The notes below the pieces were generated by a model. It searched no databases. It was not told the origin of the DNA and was given only the letters and a program-made list of their open reading frames with translations. 64,000 nucleotides of DNA from JAAUTT01 sp963846585. Its GTDB lineage: Bacteria; Bacteroidota; Bacteroidia; Bacteroidales; JAAUTT01. A program made the translations under genes and the position numbers. Shown piece after piece: positions 36,447-43,875 of the stretch. Positions within the stretch are counted from its first letter, which is position 1. Each line of letters opens with the position of its first letter. Where the stretch lies: the NCBI GenBank assembly GCA_963846585.1, contig CAWJWO010000001.1, positions 186,001 through 250,000 of the forward strand. The letters are read 5' to 3'.

Positions 36447-37113
36447 TGTTAAAAGTTTTTGGTGCGGTGGCTGAGGCTCTCGAAGCCACCATGATGCCGG
36501 AGCCTTCGAGAGCTTCGAGAACCTCAGCTACCTCAGGCTCCGAGGCTCCGGTGGCTGAGGCACTCGAAGCCACCTCAGGCTCCGAGGCTCCGGTGGCTGA
36601 GGCACTCGAAGCCACCTCAGGCTCCGAGGCTCCGGTGGCTGAGGCTCTCGAAGCCACCTCAGGCTCCGAGGCTCCGGTGGCTGAGGCACTCGAAGCCACC
36701 TCAGGCTCCGAGGCTCCGGTGGCTGAGGCACTCGAAGCCACCTCAGGCTCCGAGGCTCCGGTGGCTGAGGCACTCGAAGCCACCTCAGGCTCCGAGGCTC
36801 CGGTGGCTGAGGCTCTCGAAGCCACCACTATATCCCTATACGCTATTGATAATCCTGGTAATTTATCGTGAAACCCAAGTATCAATGCTGCTTTCTTTTT
36901 ACGGCTCCAGCCTTGCACCTGCTTTTCGCGGAAAAAGGCTTTATCTATGCGGTTAAATTCTTCGAAATATACCAGTTCAACAGGCAAATGCTTCTTGGTG
37001 TGATTAGCCCCTTCACCAGCCCAATGTTGCTGTAAACGCAATTCAAGATTGGTTGTACTGCCGGTGTAGTAACTACCATCAGCACATTTTAATATATACA
37101 TGAAACCTTTCAT
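36436..37113 (-). CDS. GIY-YIG nuclease domain protein with tandem 14-residue repeats
   Basis: A 225-residue protein. Residues ~4-85 form a UPF0213/SLX1-type GIY-YIG domain (FMYILKCADGSYYTGSTTNLELRLQQH, PVELVYFEEFNRIDKAFFREKQVQGWSRKKKAALI). From about residue 98 come seven nearly perfect 14-residue repeats of VASSASATGASEPE, two further degenerate units, and a short tail. The repeats are written by a 42-bp GC-rich array in an AT-rich region. The nuclease part alone is the usual length of the family, so the repeats are a C-terminal addition. It sits between Fic (7 bp) and hsdS (11-bp overlap). Confidence 0.88.
   Translation of the reverse strand: MKGFMYILKCADGSYYTGSTTNLELRLQQHWAGEGANHTKKHLPVELVYFEEFNRIDKAFFREKQVQGWSRKKKAALILGFHDKLPGLSIAYRDIVVASRASATGASEPEVASSASATGASEPEVASSASATGASEPEVASSASATGASEPEVASRASATGASEPEVASSASATGASEPEVASSASATGASEPEVAEVLEALEGSGIMVASRASATAPKTFNNEK
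36465..36826. repeat. 42-bp GC-rich tandem repeat array
   Basis: About seven near-identical 42-bp units plus partial units at the left side. Units contain GGTGGCTGAGGC and GAAGCCACCTCAGGC, so each can fold as a GGTGGCT/AGCCACC hairpin. A single-base variant (CACTCGAA or CTCTCGAA) alternates between units. The unit length is divisible by three and has no stop in several frames, giving long spurious ORFs on both strands. No spacers, so not CRISPR. Confidence 0.9.
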
Positions 37114-37120
37114 TTTTAAA

Positions 37121-38536
37121 TTATTGGTTTTCGCTTTTATTCAATTTCTTTCTATGATATTCCAAATGATTAAGCAATGTTTTGCCCCACATATTATTAA
37201 TTTCCTTTATTTCACTTGGTAATAAGGGTTTGTGGAGTAGCTTTTTAGTAAACAGTTTTGTGTTTTGCCCTTTATTGTCTGGGTCAAAGAACCCAACCCA
37301 CACCTCATAATTATATGTTTCAAACTTTATTTCAATAGTATAATTGCACCCAAAAGGATTAAGGCCGCCTTTTTTATATGCGCCAAATGAAGCTTGAAAA
37401 AAGAATGTGGCCTGACTAAATGGTTTATCTGATTGAAATGATCTTAACGATTGTTTCAATTTTTCAAACTCAAAATTGTTTTTAAAAGATATCCATTCAT
37501 TGGCGCCATCAAGCCTTATGTTAAATTGATGTTTGGGAGAGTCATAAAATTCATTGAATTTTGCAGTCGTTTTTGCTAATTCAGTAAACAGCGAAAAACC
37601 CCACTTGTCAAAAGCTGTTATTAGTACTCCAAGGGAAAGTCTTGTTTGAATTTCATTGTCTTCATCTTCTGTATTTACCTCTTGTTTTAATAATGCCAGT
37701 TTTTTATCCAAATCGTCAGGGTCATCAATACTTTCACCTTTCGCACCTTTAAGCATTATTTCTAGTGAATTATTAACCTGTATGCAGACATAATTGAAAA
37801 AGTAATCTAACTGTCCAGCATCAGCTTGTTGTAAGGCATTAAAATAATTGATTTTGTCTTCTGTTTTAATAATAGCCGGCGGATATCCTTTTTGCATTAA
37901 AATGAAATTCATTAATAACCGGGCAATGCGACCGTTACCATCATCAAAGGGATGAATTCGGATAAAACGATAATGAAATTCCGTTGCAAATAAAACTGGA
38001 TGAATGGCTGTTTTATCTATATTTTCTTTATACCAATCCATTAAATCATTCATTTTTGCAGGTGTTTCTTCTGGTGAGGCAAAATAAAATATTTCACCTG
38101 TTTGAGTTTTCACATGATTTGGGGTTGTTTTATATTGTCCAATTGAAATGGTTCTTTTAGTTGGTTTGCCATCAGGAGTAATTGCATCCACTTCGTAAGG
38201 TTCCTTTAAAATGATTTTATGCAGTTCTCTTATAAATGTCTCGGTTAAAGGCCTTTCAAGTCTAACTATTTCCTCAATATATAAAATAGCTTCATTATGG
38301 CCGGTCATTTCCAAATGGTCTTTTAGAGGTTTGGCCTGGGCAGTTGTGCCAAATAATATTAAAGCTTTTGTTTCTCCATAAGTAAGCTGATTCCCTTCAA
38401 TATGAGACGAATGATAGTTCCAATCTAGTCGGAGTTTCTGCATGATCCGTATTTCCACTTCTGGTGTTAATGGTCGAAATCCATCCAATTCTTTTTTAAG
38501 TTCAGAAGCTCTTTTAAGGTTTTCTTTGTAGGGCAT
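37121..38536 (-). CDS. Fic-family protein within the restriction island
   Basis: A 471-residue Fic protein. The catalytic motif is HPFDDGNGR near residue 195, matching HxFx(D/E)GNGR for AMPylation-type transfer. An inhibitory helix motif (S/T)xxxE(G/N) is seen at SSHIEGN near residues 43-49, so activity is probably autoinhibited (class II type). The C-terminal ~170 residues are a less conserved extension (TAKFNEFYDSPKHQFNIRLDG...). It lies between hsdM (11 bp) and the GIY-YIG gene (7 bp). Fic genes inside type I RM operons recur in bacteria; the target protein is unknown. Confidence 0.92.
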   Translation of the reverse strand: MPYKENLKRASELKKELDGFRPLTPEVEIRIMQKLRLDWNYHSSHIEGNQLTYGETKALILFGTTAQAKPLKDHLEMTGHNEAILYIEEIVRLERPLTETFIRELHKIILKEPYEVDAITPDGKPTKRTISIGQYKTTPNHVKTQTGEIFYFASPEETPAKMNDLMDWYKENIDKTAIHPVLFATEFHYRFIRIHPFDDGNGRIARLLMNFILMQKGYPPAIIKTEDKINYFNALQQADAGQLDYFFNYVCIQVNNSLEIMLKGAKGESIDDPDDLDKKLALLKQEVNTEDEDNEIQTRLSLGVLITAFDKWGFSLFTELAKTTAKFNEFYDSPKHQFNIRLDGANEWISFKNNFEFEKLKQSLRSFQSDKPFSQATFFFQASFGAYKKGGLNPFGCNYTIEIKFETYNYEVWVGFFDPDNKGQNTKLFTKKLLHKPLLPSEIKEINNMWGKTLLNHLEYHRKKLNKSENQ

Positions 38537-38547
38537 ACGATTATTTA

Positions 38548-40116
38548 TTAAATTCCCAATTCTTTTAAATATTTTCCTAATTCTGCTTGTACTGATTTTA
38601 ATTCAAATTCAAGTTTATTTATTTCGACTTGAACGGCAGCAATGTCAACTTCAACTTCTTCTTCGAAAGTGTCAACGTATCTTGGAATATTTAGATTAAA
38701 TTCATTTTCCTGTATTTCATTGAAAGTGGCAACATAGCTGAATTTGTCCTCTATAATTCCGGTACTCAATTTTCCAGTTGAAAAATCGTTATATGTTTTA
38801 ACAATCTGATTAATATCGGAATCACGAAGCTTGTTTTGATTTTTAACAGATTCGTAATGTTGGCTACTGTCTATGAATAAAACATTTTGATTGCTGCCCT
38901 TGCCTTTGTTAAAAATAAGTATCGCAGCAGGAATACCTGTACCAAAAAACAGGTTAGAAGGTAATCCAATTACAGCTTCCAATATGTTTTCTTCGATAGT
39001 TTTTAGACGAATTTTACCTTCACTGCTGCCCCTGAATAAAACCCCATGGGGAACGACAACACCAACTTTTCCATGTCCTTCATATGCTGTTTCAATCATG
39101 TGTGAAATAAATGCCCAATCACCCTTGCTTTTTGGAGGGATACCTCTCCAAAAACGATTGTATGGATCGTATTCAGGATCGTAACTTTTTGCGGCTTTGT
39201 TTTCTTCCTTATCTTCTACCTTGCCCCATTTGTCTAAACTGAAAGGAGGATTGGCAACCACGGTATCAAACTTCATTAAGGCATCGCCTTCTTTAAGTTT
39301 TGGATTACGGATAGTATCACCCCAGCGAATGGTGGCGTTGTCAAAGCCATGTAAAAACATATTCATAATGGCCAATGCCCAAGTACTGCCGTTGGCTTCC
39401 TGACCGAACAAAGAAAAATCGGGTGAGCCAACTTCTCTGCCAGCTTTTATGAGCAAAGAGCCTGAACCGCAGGTTGGATCACTGATTCTTGCTCCTGGTT
39501 TTGATTTCGTAAGTTTTGCCAAAAGAGTTGAGACTTCACTTGGAGTAAAAAATTCGCCTGCTTTTTTGCCTGCATCGCTTGCAAAGTTTGCAATCAGAAA
39601 TTCGTATGCATCACCAATAATATCAGCTCCTTCTAAATGACCAGGACACAAATCCAGTTTATCATTACTAAAATCAATTAGCAAACTTTTTAAGCGTTGG
39701 TTCTTTTCTTTAACATCCCCTAAATTACTGCTATTAAAATCTATATTTCTGAAAACGCCACTACCATCTTCACTGCTAAGTTTTTGGCGATTAGCTTCTT
39801 CAAAATCCGTTAATGCAATATTTATTAGTTCACCTATATTAGCTTCGTTTCTATTTTCATAGAGATAGTCAAAACCGGCGTTTTCCGGAACAATGAAGCG
39901 TTCCTGTTTCATAGCTCTTTCGGCACGGGCCTGGTCGTTATTATATTTTTTAAGATATTCTCTTTTCTTTTCTTTATGAACGTCGCTTACATACTTAATA
40001 AAAAGCATTGTAAGTATATAATCCTTGTACTGGTCAGGATTAATTAACCCCCGAAAAGTGTCGCATGCCTTCCAGACTATTTGTTTTACTTCATTGCTGT
40101 TGATTCTGTTTTCCAT
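38548..40116 (-). CDS. hsdM: Type I restriction-modification DNA methyltransferase subunit
   Basis: A 522-residue HsdM N6-adenine methyltransferase. It has the N-terminal HsdM_N region (IVWKACDTFRGLINPDQYKDYILTMLFIKYVSD), the SAM motif DPTCGSGSLLIKAG near residue 215, and the catalytic NPPF in VVANPPFSLDKWG near residue 289. The C terminus is a coiled coil that binds HsdS. It protects the host sites and forms the M2S and R2M2S complexes. It starts 6 bp after the half-size specificity gene. Confidence 0.97.
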   Translation of the reverse strand: MENRINSNEVKQIVWKACDTFRGLINPDQYKDYILTMLFIKYVSDVHKEKKREYLKKYNNDQARAERAMKQERFIVPENAGFDYLYENRNEANIGELINIALTDFEEANRQKLSSEDGSGVFRNIDFNSSNLGDVKEKNQRLKSLLIDFSNDKLDLCPGHLEGADIIGDAYEFLIANFASDAGKKAGEFFTPSEVSTLLAKLTKSKPGARISDPTCGSGSLLIKAGREVGSPDFSLFGQEANGSTWALAIMNMFLHGFDNATIRWGDTIRNPKLKEGDALMKFDTVVANPPFSLDKWGKVEDKEENKAAKSYDPEYDPYNRFWRGIPPKSKGDWAFISHMIETAYEGHGKVGVVVPHGVLFRGSSEGKIRLKTIEENILEAVIGLPSNLFFGTGIPAAILIFNKGKGSNQNVLFIDSSQHYESVKNQNKLRDSDINQIVKTYNDFSTGKLSTGIIEDKFSYVATFNEIQENEFNLNIPRYVDTFEEEVEVDIAAVQVEINKLEFELKSVQAELGKYLKELGI

Positions 40117-40122
40117 TAATAA

Positions 40123-40689
40123 TTATTTTATGGCGTTAATGATTTGTTGTTGGATTTGTATAGCTCTATTGATCTCAATTCTGTGTATTATATCAAGTTC
40201 TATATTACGTAACTGTGAGATTTTAAGAATTACTTCCTGGATTTTAATGGTTGGTATAGATATTTCCAACTCAGCTAATACAACTTTTGAGATAGAAACC
40301 ATAGATGTCCCAATGGCATTACCCTTTAAGTATTTTTGTGAAACAGGATTATTTATGAACCAAACTAAAAATTCCGGTTGGATTTGTGTTTTATAATTAA
40401 CATGTAAACGTATAACAAAGAAAGAGGTTGAAGCAACTGAAGGATAAATAATATTTTGAAAGCAGGTAGCAAAATTTTTTGTTCCTTTAGCTGCAAATAA
40501 TATATCACCTTGTTGTAATAAATGTTTGCCTGTAATTCCATCAGCACTAATATCCGGATGAAGTGAACTGATAAGGTTCCCATTTTCGTTAAAGTGTTTG
40601 GCTTGCAAACAAACTATTTCACCATCATTGATTGATTTTGCAGAAATACCAGTCTGTATGCCAGCAATATTTTTTAATTTTGTTCTCAA
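40123..40689 (-). CDS. Half-size type I specificity-subunit-like protein
   Basis: A 188-residue protein with one target-recognition domain (TKLKNIAGIQTGISAK, LLQQGDILFAAKGTKNFATCFQN, FLVWFINNPVSQKYLKGNAIGTSMVSISKVVLAELEISIP) and one terminal helix (IQEVILKISQLRNIELDIIHRIE). Standard HsdS proteins have two such units. Its start is TTG at 40689; a stop lies 6 bp upstream, so there is no in-frame ATG. It is the first gene of the island. It may assemble as a homodimer to read a palindromic-type site or modulate the full HsdS; both are inference. Confidence 0.82.
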   Translation of the reverse strand: MRTKLKNIAGIQTGISAKSINDGEIVCLQAKHFNENGNLISSLHPDISADGITGKHLLQQGDILFAAKGTKNFATCFQNIIYPSVASTSFFVIRLHVNYKTQIQPEFLVWFINNPVSQKYLKGNAIGTSMVSISKVVLAELEISIPTIKIQEVILKISQLRNIELDIIHRIEINRAIQIQQQIINAIK

Positions 40690-41161
40690 ATTTTATTCTA
40701 AATAATAATTCTACAAACGTACTAATAATTTTTAAATTAACAAATTTATTTTTAAATATGTTTTCTACAAATATTTTAGCCTTCTCGCATTTCACTAAAT
40801 TAAATCGCAATAACTGTTATAGGAATACAGTTATAGCCCCTTTTTAAGGGGTTGGGGTTAAGTATATTACAATATTAAAACCTAATTTTCTTAATCTAAT
40901 GAGGTTAATTTATAGTATTTAAAAAAATGGAAAACTTCAAAAAAAAGTTCCATCTATTCAACGGAGCCGCCAACGGCACAAACAAAATACCATAAACTTA
41001 AAAAATGTTAAATAATATATATTTAAAATATAATAACATATTGTAAGCAAAGAATATGCATTATTATAAGATTTTTTCTTATCCCATTTTATCCATATCT
41101 AATACTATATTAATATCAATATTGTAAATTTGACTACTTATTCATTAGAATAGACATAAAT
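40690..41161. other. 472-bp gap between the restriction island and the efflux operon
   Basis: Divergent intergenic region. It holds one copy of the CCCC...GGGG palindromic repeat (40827-40862) and a GGAAAACTT/AAGTTCC inverted pair near 40930-40955. It must also contain the promoters of both operons, which I could not define. No gene is visible. Confidence 0.5.
40827..40862 (+). repeat. AGCCCC...GGGGTTGGGGTT palindromic repeat, copy 1
   Basis: ACAGTTATAGCCCCTTTTTA continues with AGGGGTTGGGGTTAAG. The CCCCTTTTTAAGGGG core is a hairpin. Two more copies lie in inverted orientation inside the IS4 element at 59575-59610 and 59706-59739. Confidence 0.7.
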
Positions 41162-42508
41162 ATGTTCAGTAAATCACTATTTGTAAGAGCTTCTGCCTCA
41201 TTAACCAATGGCCATTGCATAAAACAAATAATATTTTTTATTGCTGTAACGTTTCAAATGGTAGGATCACCTGTTCAGGTAAATGCCCAATTACCAAAAA
41301 CTGACACCCTGAGTTTAACACTTAAAGATGCTGAAGGTCTTTTTATTAAAAACAATTTGCAAATACTGGCCCAGAAATATAATGTGGACGCCACTCAGGC
41401 TCTTATCATCCAGGCAAAACTTTATCCAAACCCTAATATAAATATTGAACAGGGTGCATATAACCCTGAAACAAAAAAATGGTTTGAACAGGATTTTGGC
41501 AATGGTGAACAGGCATACCAGGTATCTCAACTTATTGTTTTATCAAGGAAAATACATAAACAGGCTAAAATTGCTGAAACTAATTTTAAGCTCGCGGAAG
41601 ATAACCTTTTCGATTTGTTGAGGACTTTAAAACTGGCATTACGGAGTAGTTTCTATAATATTTATTACCTCCAGCAAAGCGCAAAAGTGTATGATGAAGA
41701 AATTAATGCATTGAAAATAATTGTGTCTGCTTATAACCAGGTGCAGGGTAAGGGATATGTATCAGAAGCAGATGTAGTACTTATACAGGCACAGCTTTAT
41801 TCTTTGCAGAACGAATACCAGGCTTTGAAGGACAATATTAATGACCTCGAAAGCCAGATAAGACTATTATTGCAATCTCCGGCTAATACTTATGTTAAGC
41901 CCATTGTTGATATAGATATTGTAAAAACTGATCCCCTCTCCTACGGTTTAAGTGCATTTTTGGATTCGGCATTTGTTAACAGGACGGACCTTTTAATTGC
42001 TAAGGATAACCTGTTATTAAGCCAGCAGGCATACACTTATCAGAGAGCTCTGGCTATACCCGATATCACTTTAGGAGTCGGATATGACCGCCGTGGAAGC
42101 TATGTAACTAATTTCAATGCTGTTAATTTCGGGTTAGATATTCCTCTTTTTAGCCGTAACCAGGGCAATATAAAAAATGCCAACATCCTGGTTGATTATA
42201 ATAAAACTCAATTGGATTTTACGCAAAAAACTCTTGAGGAACAGGTTACACGTGGATTACAAAAGGCAGTTGATGCCGATAAATTGTATAAAGGAATAGA
42301 CACATCCTTTGCCGCAAAATTTGATACGCTGGCTAATGAAATGATGAAAAATTATATGAAACGGAATGTTAGCCTGATTACATTCCTTACATTCTACGAT
42401 TCATATAAACAAAATATAGTACAACTTAATAATATTTTGTTTAATAAAGTTAATACACTTGAAAACATGAATTTTCTAACCGGAACGGAATTCTTTAATA
42501 AAAACTAA
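41162..42508 (+). CDS. TolC-family outer-membrane component of an RND metal efflux system
   Basis: A 448-residue OEP/TolC protein of CusC/CzcC type. The signal region is long (residues 1 to ~43, ending SPVQVNAQ), followed by LSLTLKDAEGLFIKNNLQILAQKYNVDATQALIIQAKLYPNPNINIEQG, AYQVSQLIVLSRK and GYVSEADVVLIQAQLYSLQNEYQALKDNI. It forms the outer-membrane channel of the tripartite pump encoded with the next two genes. A 122-bp gap with repeat words follows. Confidence 0.92.
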   Translation: MFSKSLFVRASASLTNGHCIKQIIFFIAVTFQMVGSPVQVNAQLPKTDTLSLTLKDAEGLFIKNNLQILAQKYNVDATQALIIQAKLYPNPNINIEQGAYNPETKKWFEQDFGNGEQAYQVSQLIVLSRKIHKQAKIAETNFKLAEDNLFDLLRTLKLALRSSFYNIYYLQQSAKVYDEEINALKIIVSAYNQVQGKGYVSEADVVLIQAQLYSLQNEYQALKDNINDLESQIRLLLQSPANTYVKPIVDIDIVKTDPLSYGLSAFLDSAFVNRTDLLIAKDNLLLSQQAYTYQRALAIPDITLGVGYDRRGSYVTNFNAVNFGLDIPLFSRNQGNIKNANILVDYNKTQLDFTQKTLEEQVTRGLQKAVDADKLYKGIDTSFAAKFDTLANEMMKNYMKRNVSLITFLTFYDSYKQNIVQLNNILFNKVNTLENMNFLTGTEFFNKN

Positions 42509-42549
42509 ATATTAATTTGATAATTTGAAAATGTGCTAATTTGAAAATG

Positions 42550-42625
42550 ATGGCTTATTACTAAATACAGATTACGTATTACTTATTTACTTAATCACCT
42601 AATCACTTAATCACTTAATCACCAA
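42550..42625. repeat. ATTACGTATTACTT and CTTAATCACCTAATCA words
   Basis: TACAGATTACGTATTACTTA followed by four AATCACTTAATCACC-type copies, ending a few bases before the adaptor-gene start. Complement of the GTGATTAAGTGATTAGG words at 4415. Confidence 0.65.
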
Positions 42626-42630
42626 TTACA

Positions 42631-43722
42631 ATGAAAGTACTGTTTTATATAATAATTTCTTTAATTTCAGTATTATTGCTAACCGGCTGCAGGGAGAGCA
42701 AAAAAGACCCTGAAGAAAAAATTAAATATGTAATTCCGGATTCTCTTTTGCATACGCTTGTAATAGATACTGTTACTAAATGCCCTCTTGAAAATGTTAT
42801 AAAACTTACCGGAATGGTTGATTTCAACCAGGATAAACAGGTCAATATTTTTTCATTGGTAAGCGGTAATATTCAGAATATTAAAGTTCAAATAGGTGAT
42901 TATGTTACTAAAGATCAGGTGCTGGCGATTGTAAAAAGCAGTGAAATGGCAGGTTACAGCAATAATTTGGTAATTGCCGAAACTAATGTAACTGGAGCTA
43001 AAAAACAGCTTGATGCTATTAACGATTTATATAAGAGTGGGCTGGCCTCCGTTCTGGATGTCACAAATGCACAGGTTAACTACGATCAGGCAGTTTCACA
43101 ACTTGAAATGGTAAAGCGTATATTGAAAATTAACGGGGATAATATAAATGGAGATTATGTTATAAAGTCACCCATAAACGGTTTTATAGTTCAAAAAAAC
43201 GTTAATAACAATACTTTGGTTCGCCCCGATAACGGAAATGCACTCTTTACTATTTCTGATCTGAAAGAAGTATGGGTACAGGCTAATGTATATGAAGCGA
43301 ACATTGAGCAGGTACATATTGGAGATAATGCAGAGGTAAGGATCTTATCCGCACCGGACAAGGCCTTTATCGGTGAAGTAAATAAAATCCTCAATGTTCT
43401 TGATCCTGTAAGTAAAGTTATAAAAGTTAGGGTAGTTCTGCAAAATCCTGAATATATCCTTAAACCGCAAATGTTTGCCAGTGTAATGATATCAAATCCT
43501 GAAAAAGGTATTGAAGCGCTTTGTGTGTCAAGCAAGGCCCTGATTTATGAAAGAAGCAGGTATTACGTTCTTGTTTATAATGGTAAAGGGAAAGCAGATA
43601 TTACACCTGTGGAAATTATTAATACTTTAGCCGACAAAACATATATTAAGTCTGGAGTAAAGGAGGGTGACAGGGTTATTGGGTCGTTGGCCCTTCAGAT
43701 ATACAGCGAATTGAATAATTAG
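42631..43722 (+). CDS. RND efflux periplasmic adaptor lipoprotein (CusB/CzcB-like)
   Basis: A 363-residue membrane-fusion protein with a lipoprotein signal (LLLTGC). The HlyD-type layout is clear: VNIFSLVSGNIQNIKVQIGDYVTKDQVLAIVKSSEM (lipoyl half), a helical hairpin (YSNNLVIAETNVTGAKKQLDAINDLYKSG), GDYVIKSPINGFIVQKNVNNNTLVRP (second lipoyl half), and a beta-barrel domain (EVWVQANVYEANIEQVHIGDNAEVRIL). It couples the RND pump to the outer channel. The stop codon is fused to the end of a 123-bp palindromic element. Confidence 0.93.
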   Translation: MKVLFYIIISLISVLLLTGCRESKKDPEEKIKYVIPDSLLHTLVIDTVTKCPLENVIKLTGMVDFNQDKQVNIFSLVSGNIQNIKVQIGDYVTKDQVLAIVKSSEMAGYSNNLVIAETNVTGAKKQLDAINDLYKSGLASVLDVTNAQVNYDQAVSQLEMVKRILKINGDNINGDYVIKSPINGFIVQKNVNNNTLVRPDNGNALFTISDLKEVWVQANVYEANIEQVHIGDNAEVRILSAPDKAFIGEVNKILNVLDPVSKVIKVRVVLQNPEYILKPQMFASVMISNPEKGIEALCVSSKALIYERSRYYVLVYNGKGKADITPVEIINTLADKTYIKSGVKEGDRVIGSLALQIYSELNN

Positions 43723-43843
43723 TGTCTCTAAGAAAAGGCCAATTTTTTCGTTACGCTTGTCAGAAAAATGCTCATTTACTAAAGTAAACTCCGCTTTTTC
43801 TGACTTCGCAAGCCTCAAACTTGGCCTTTTCTTAAGAGACACT
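43721..43843. repeat. Palindromic hairpin element of about 122 bp, copy A
   Basis: Left arm AGTGTCTCTAAGAAAAGG, right arm CCTTTTCTTAAGAGACACT, with further pairing inward to GGCCAA/TTGGCC. The centre has CATTTACTAAAGTAAACTCC. The left end overlaps the TAG stop of the adaptor gene. Copy B is at 49021-49142, where the central sequence appears reverse-complemented. Confidence 0.85.
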
Positions 43844-43875
43844 GAATTTTCTTATAAATACTAATTAACCAAAGA

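Noticed and set aside
36465..36826. Possible CRISPR-like array
   Set aside because: Units are contiguous with no variable spacers and are translated within a nuclease gene; no cas genes are present.
36413..36871. Plus-strand ORF of 152 codons with VAEALEATSGSEAP repeats
   Set aside because: It is the complement of the 42-bp array inside the GIY-YIG gene; the array has no stops in several frames, so the ORF is a by-product.
35145..40689. Phase-variable hsdS inversion system
   Set aside because: No recombinase gene and no obvious inverted repeats between the full and half-size specificity genes.
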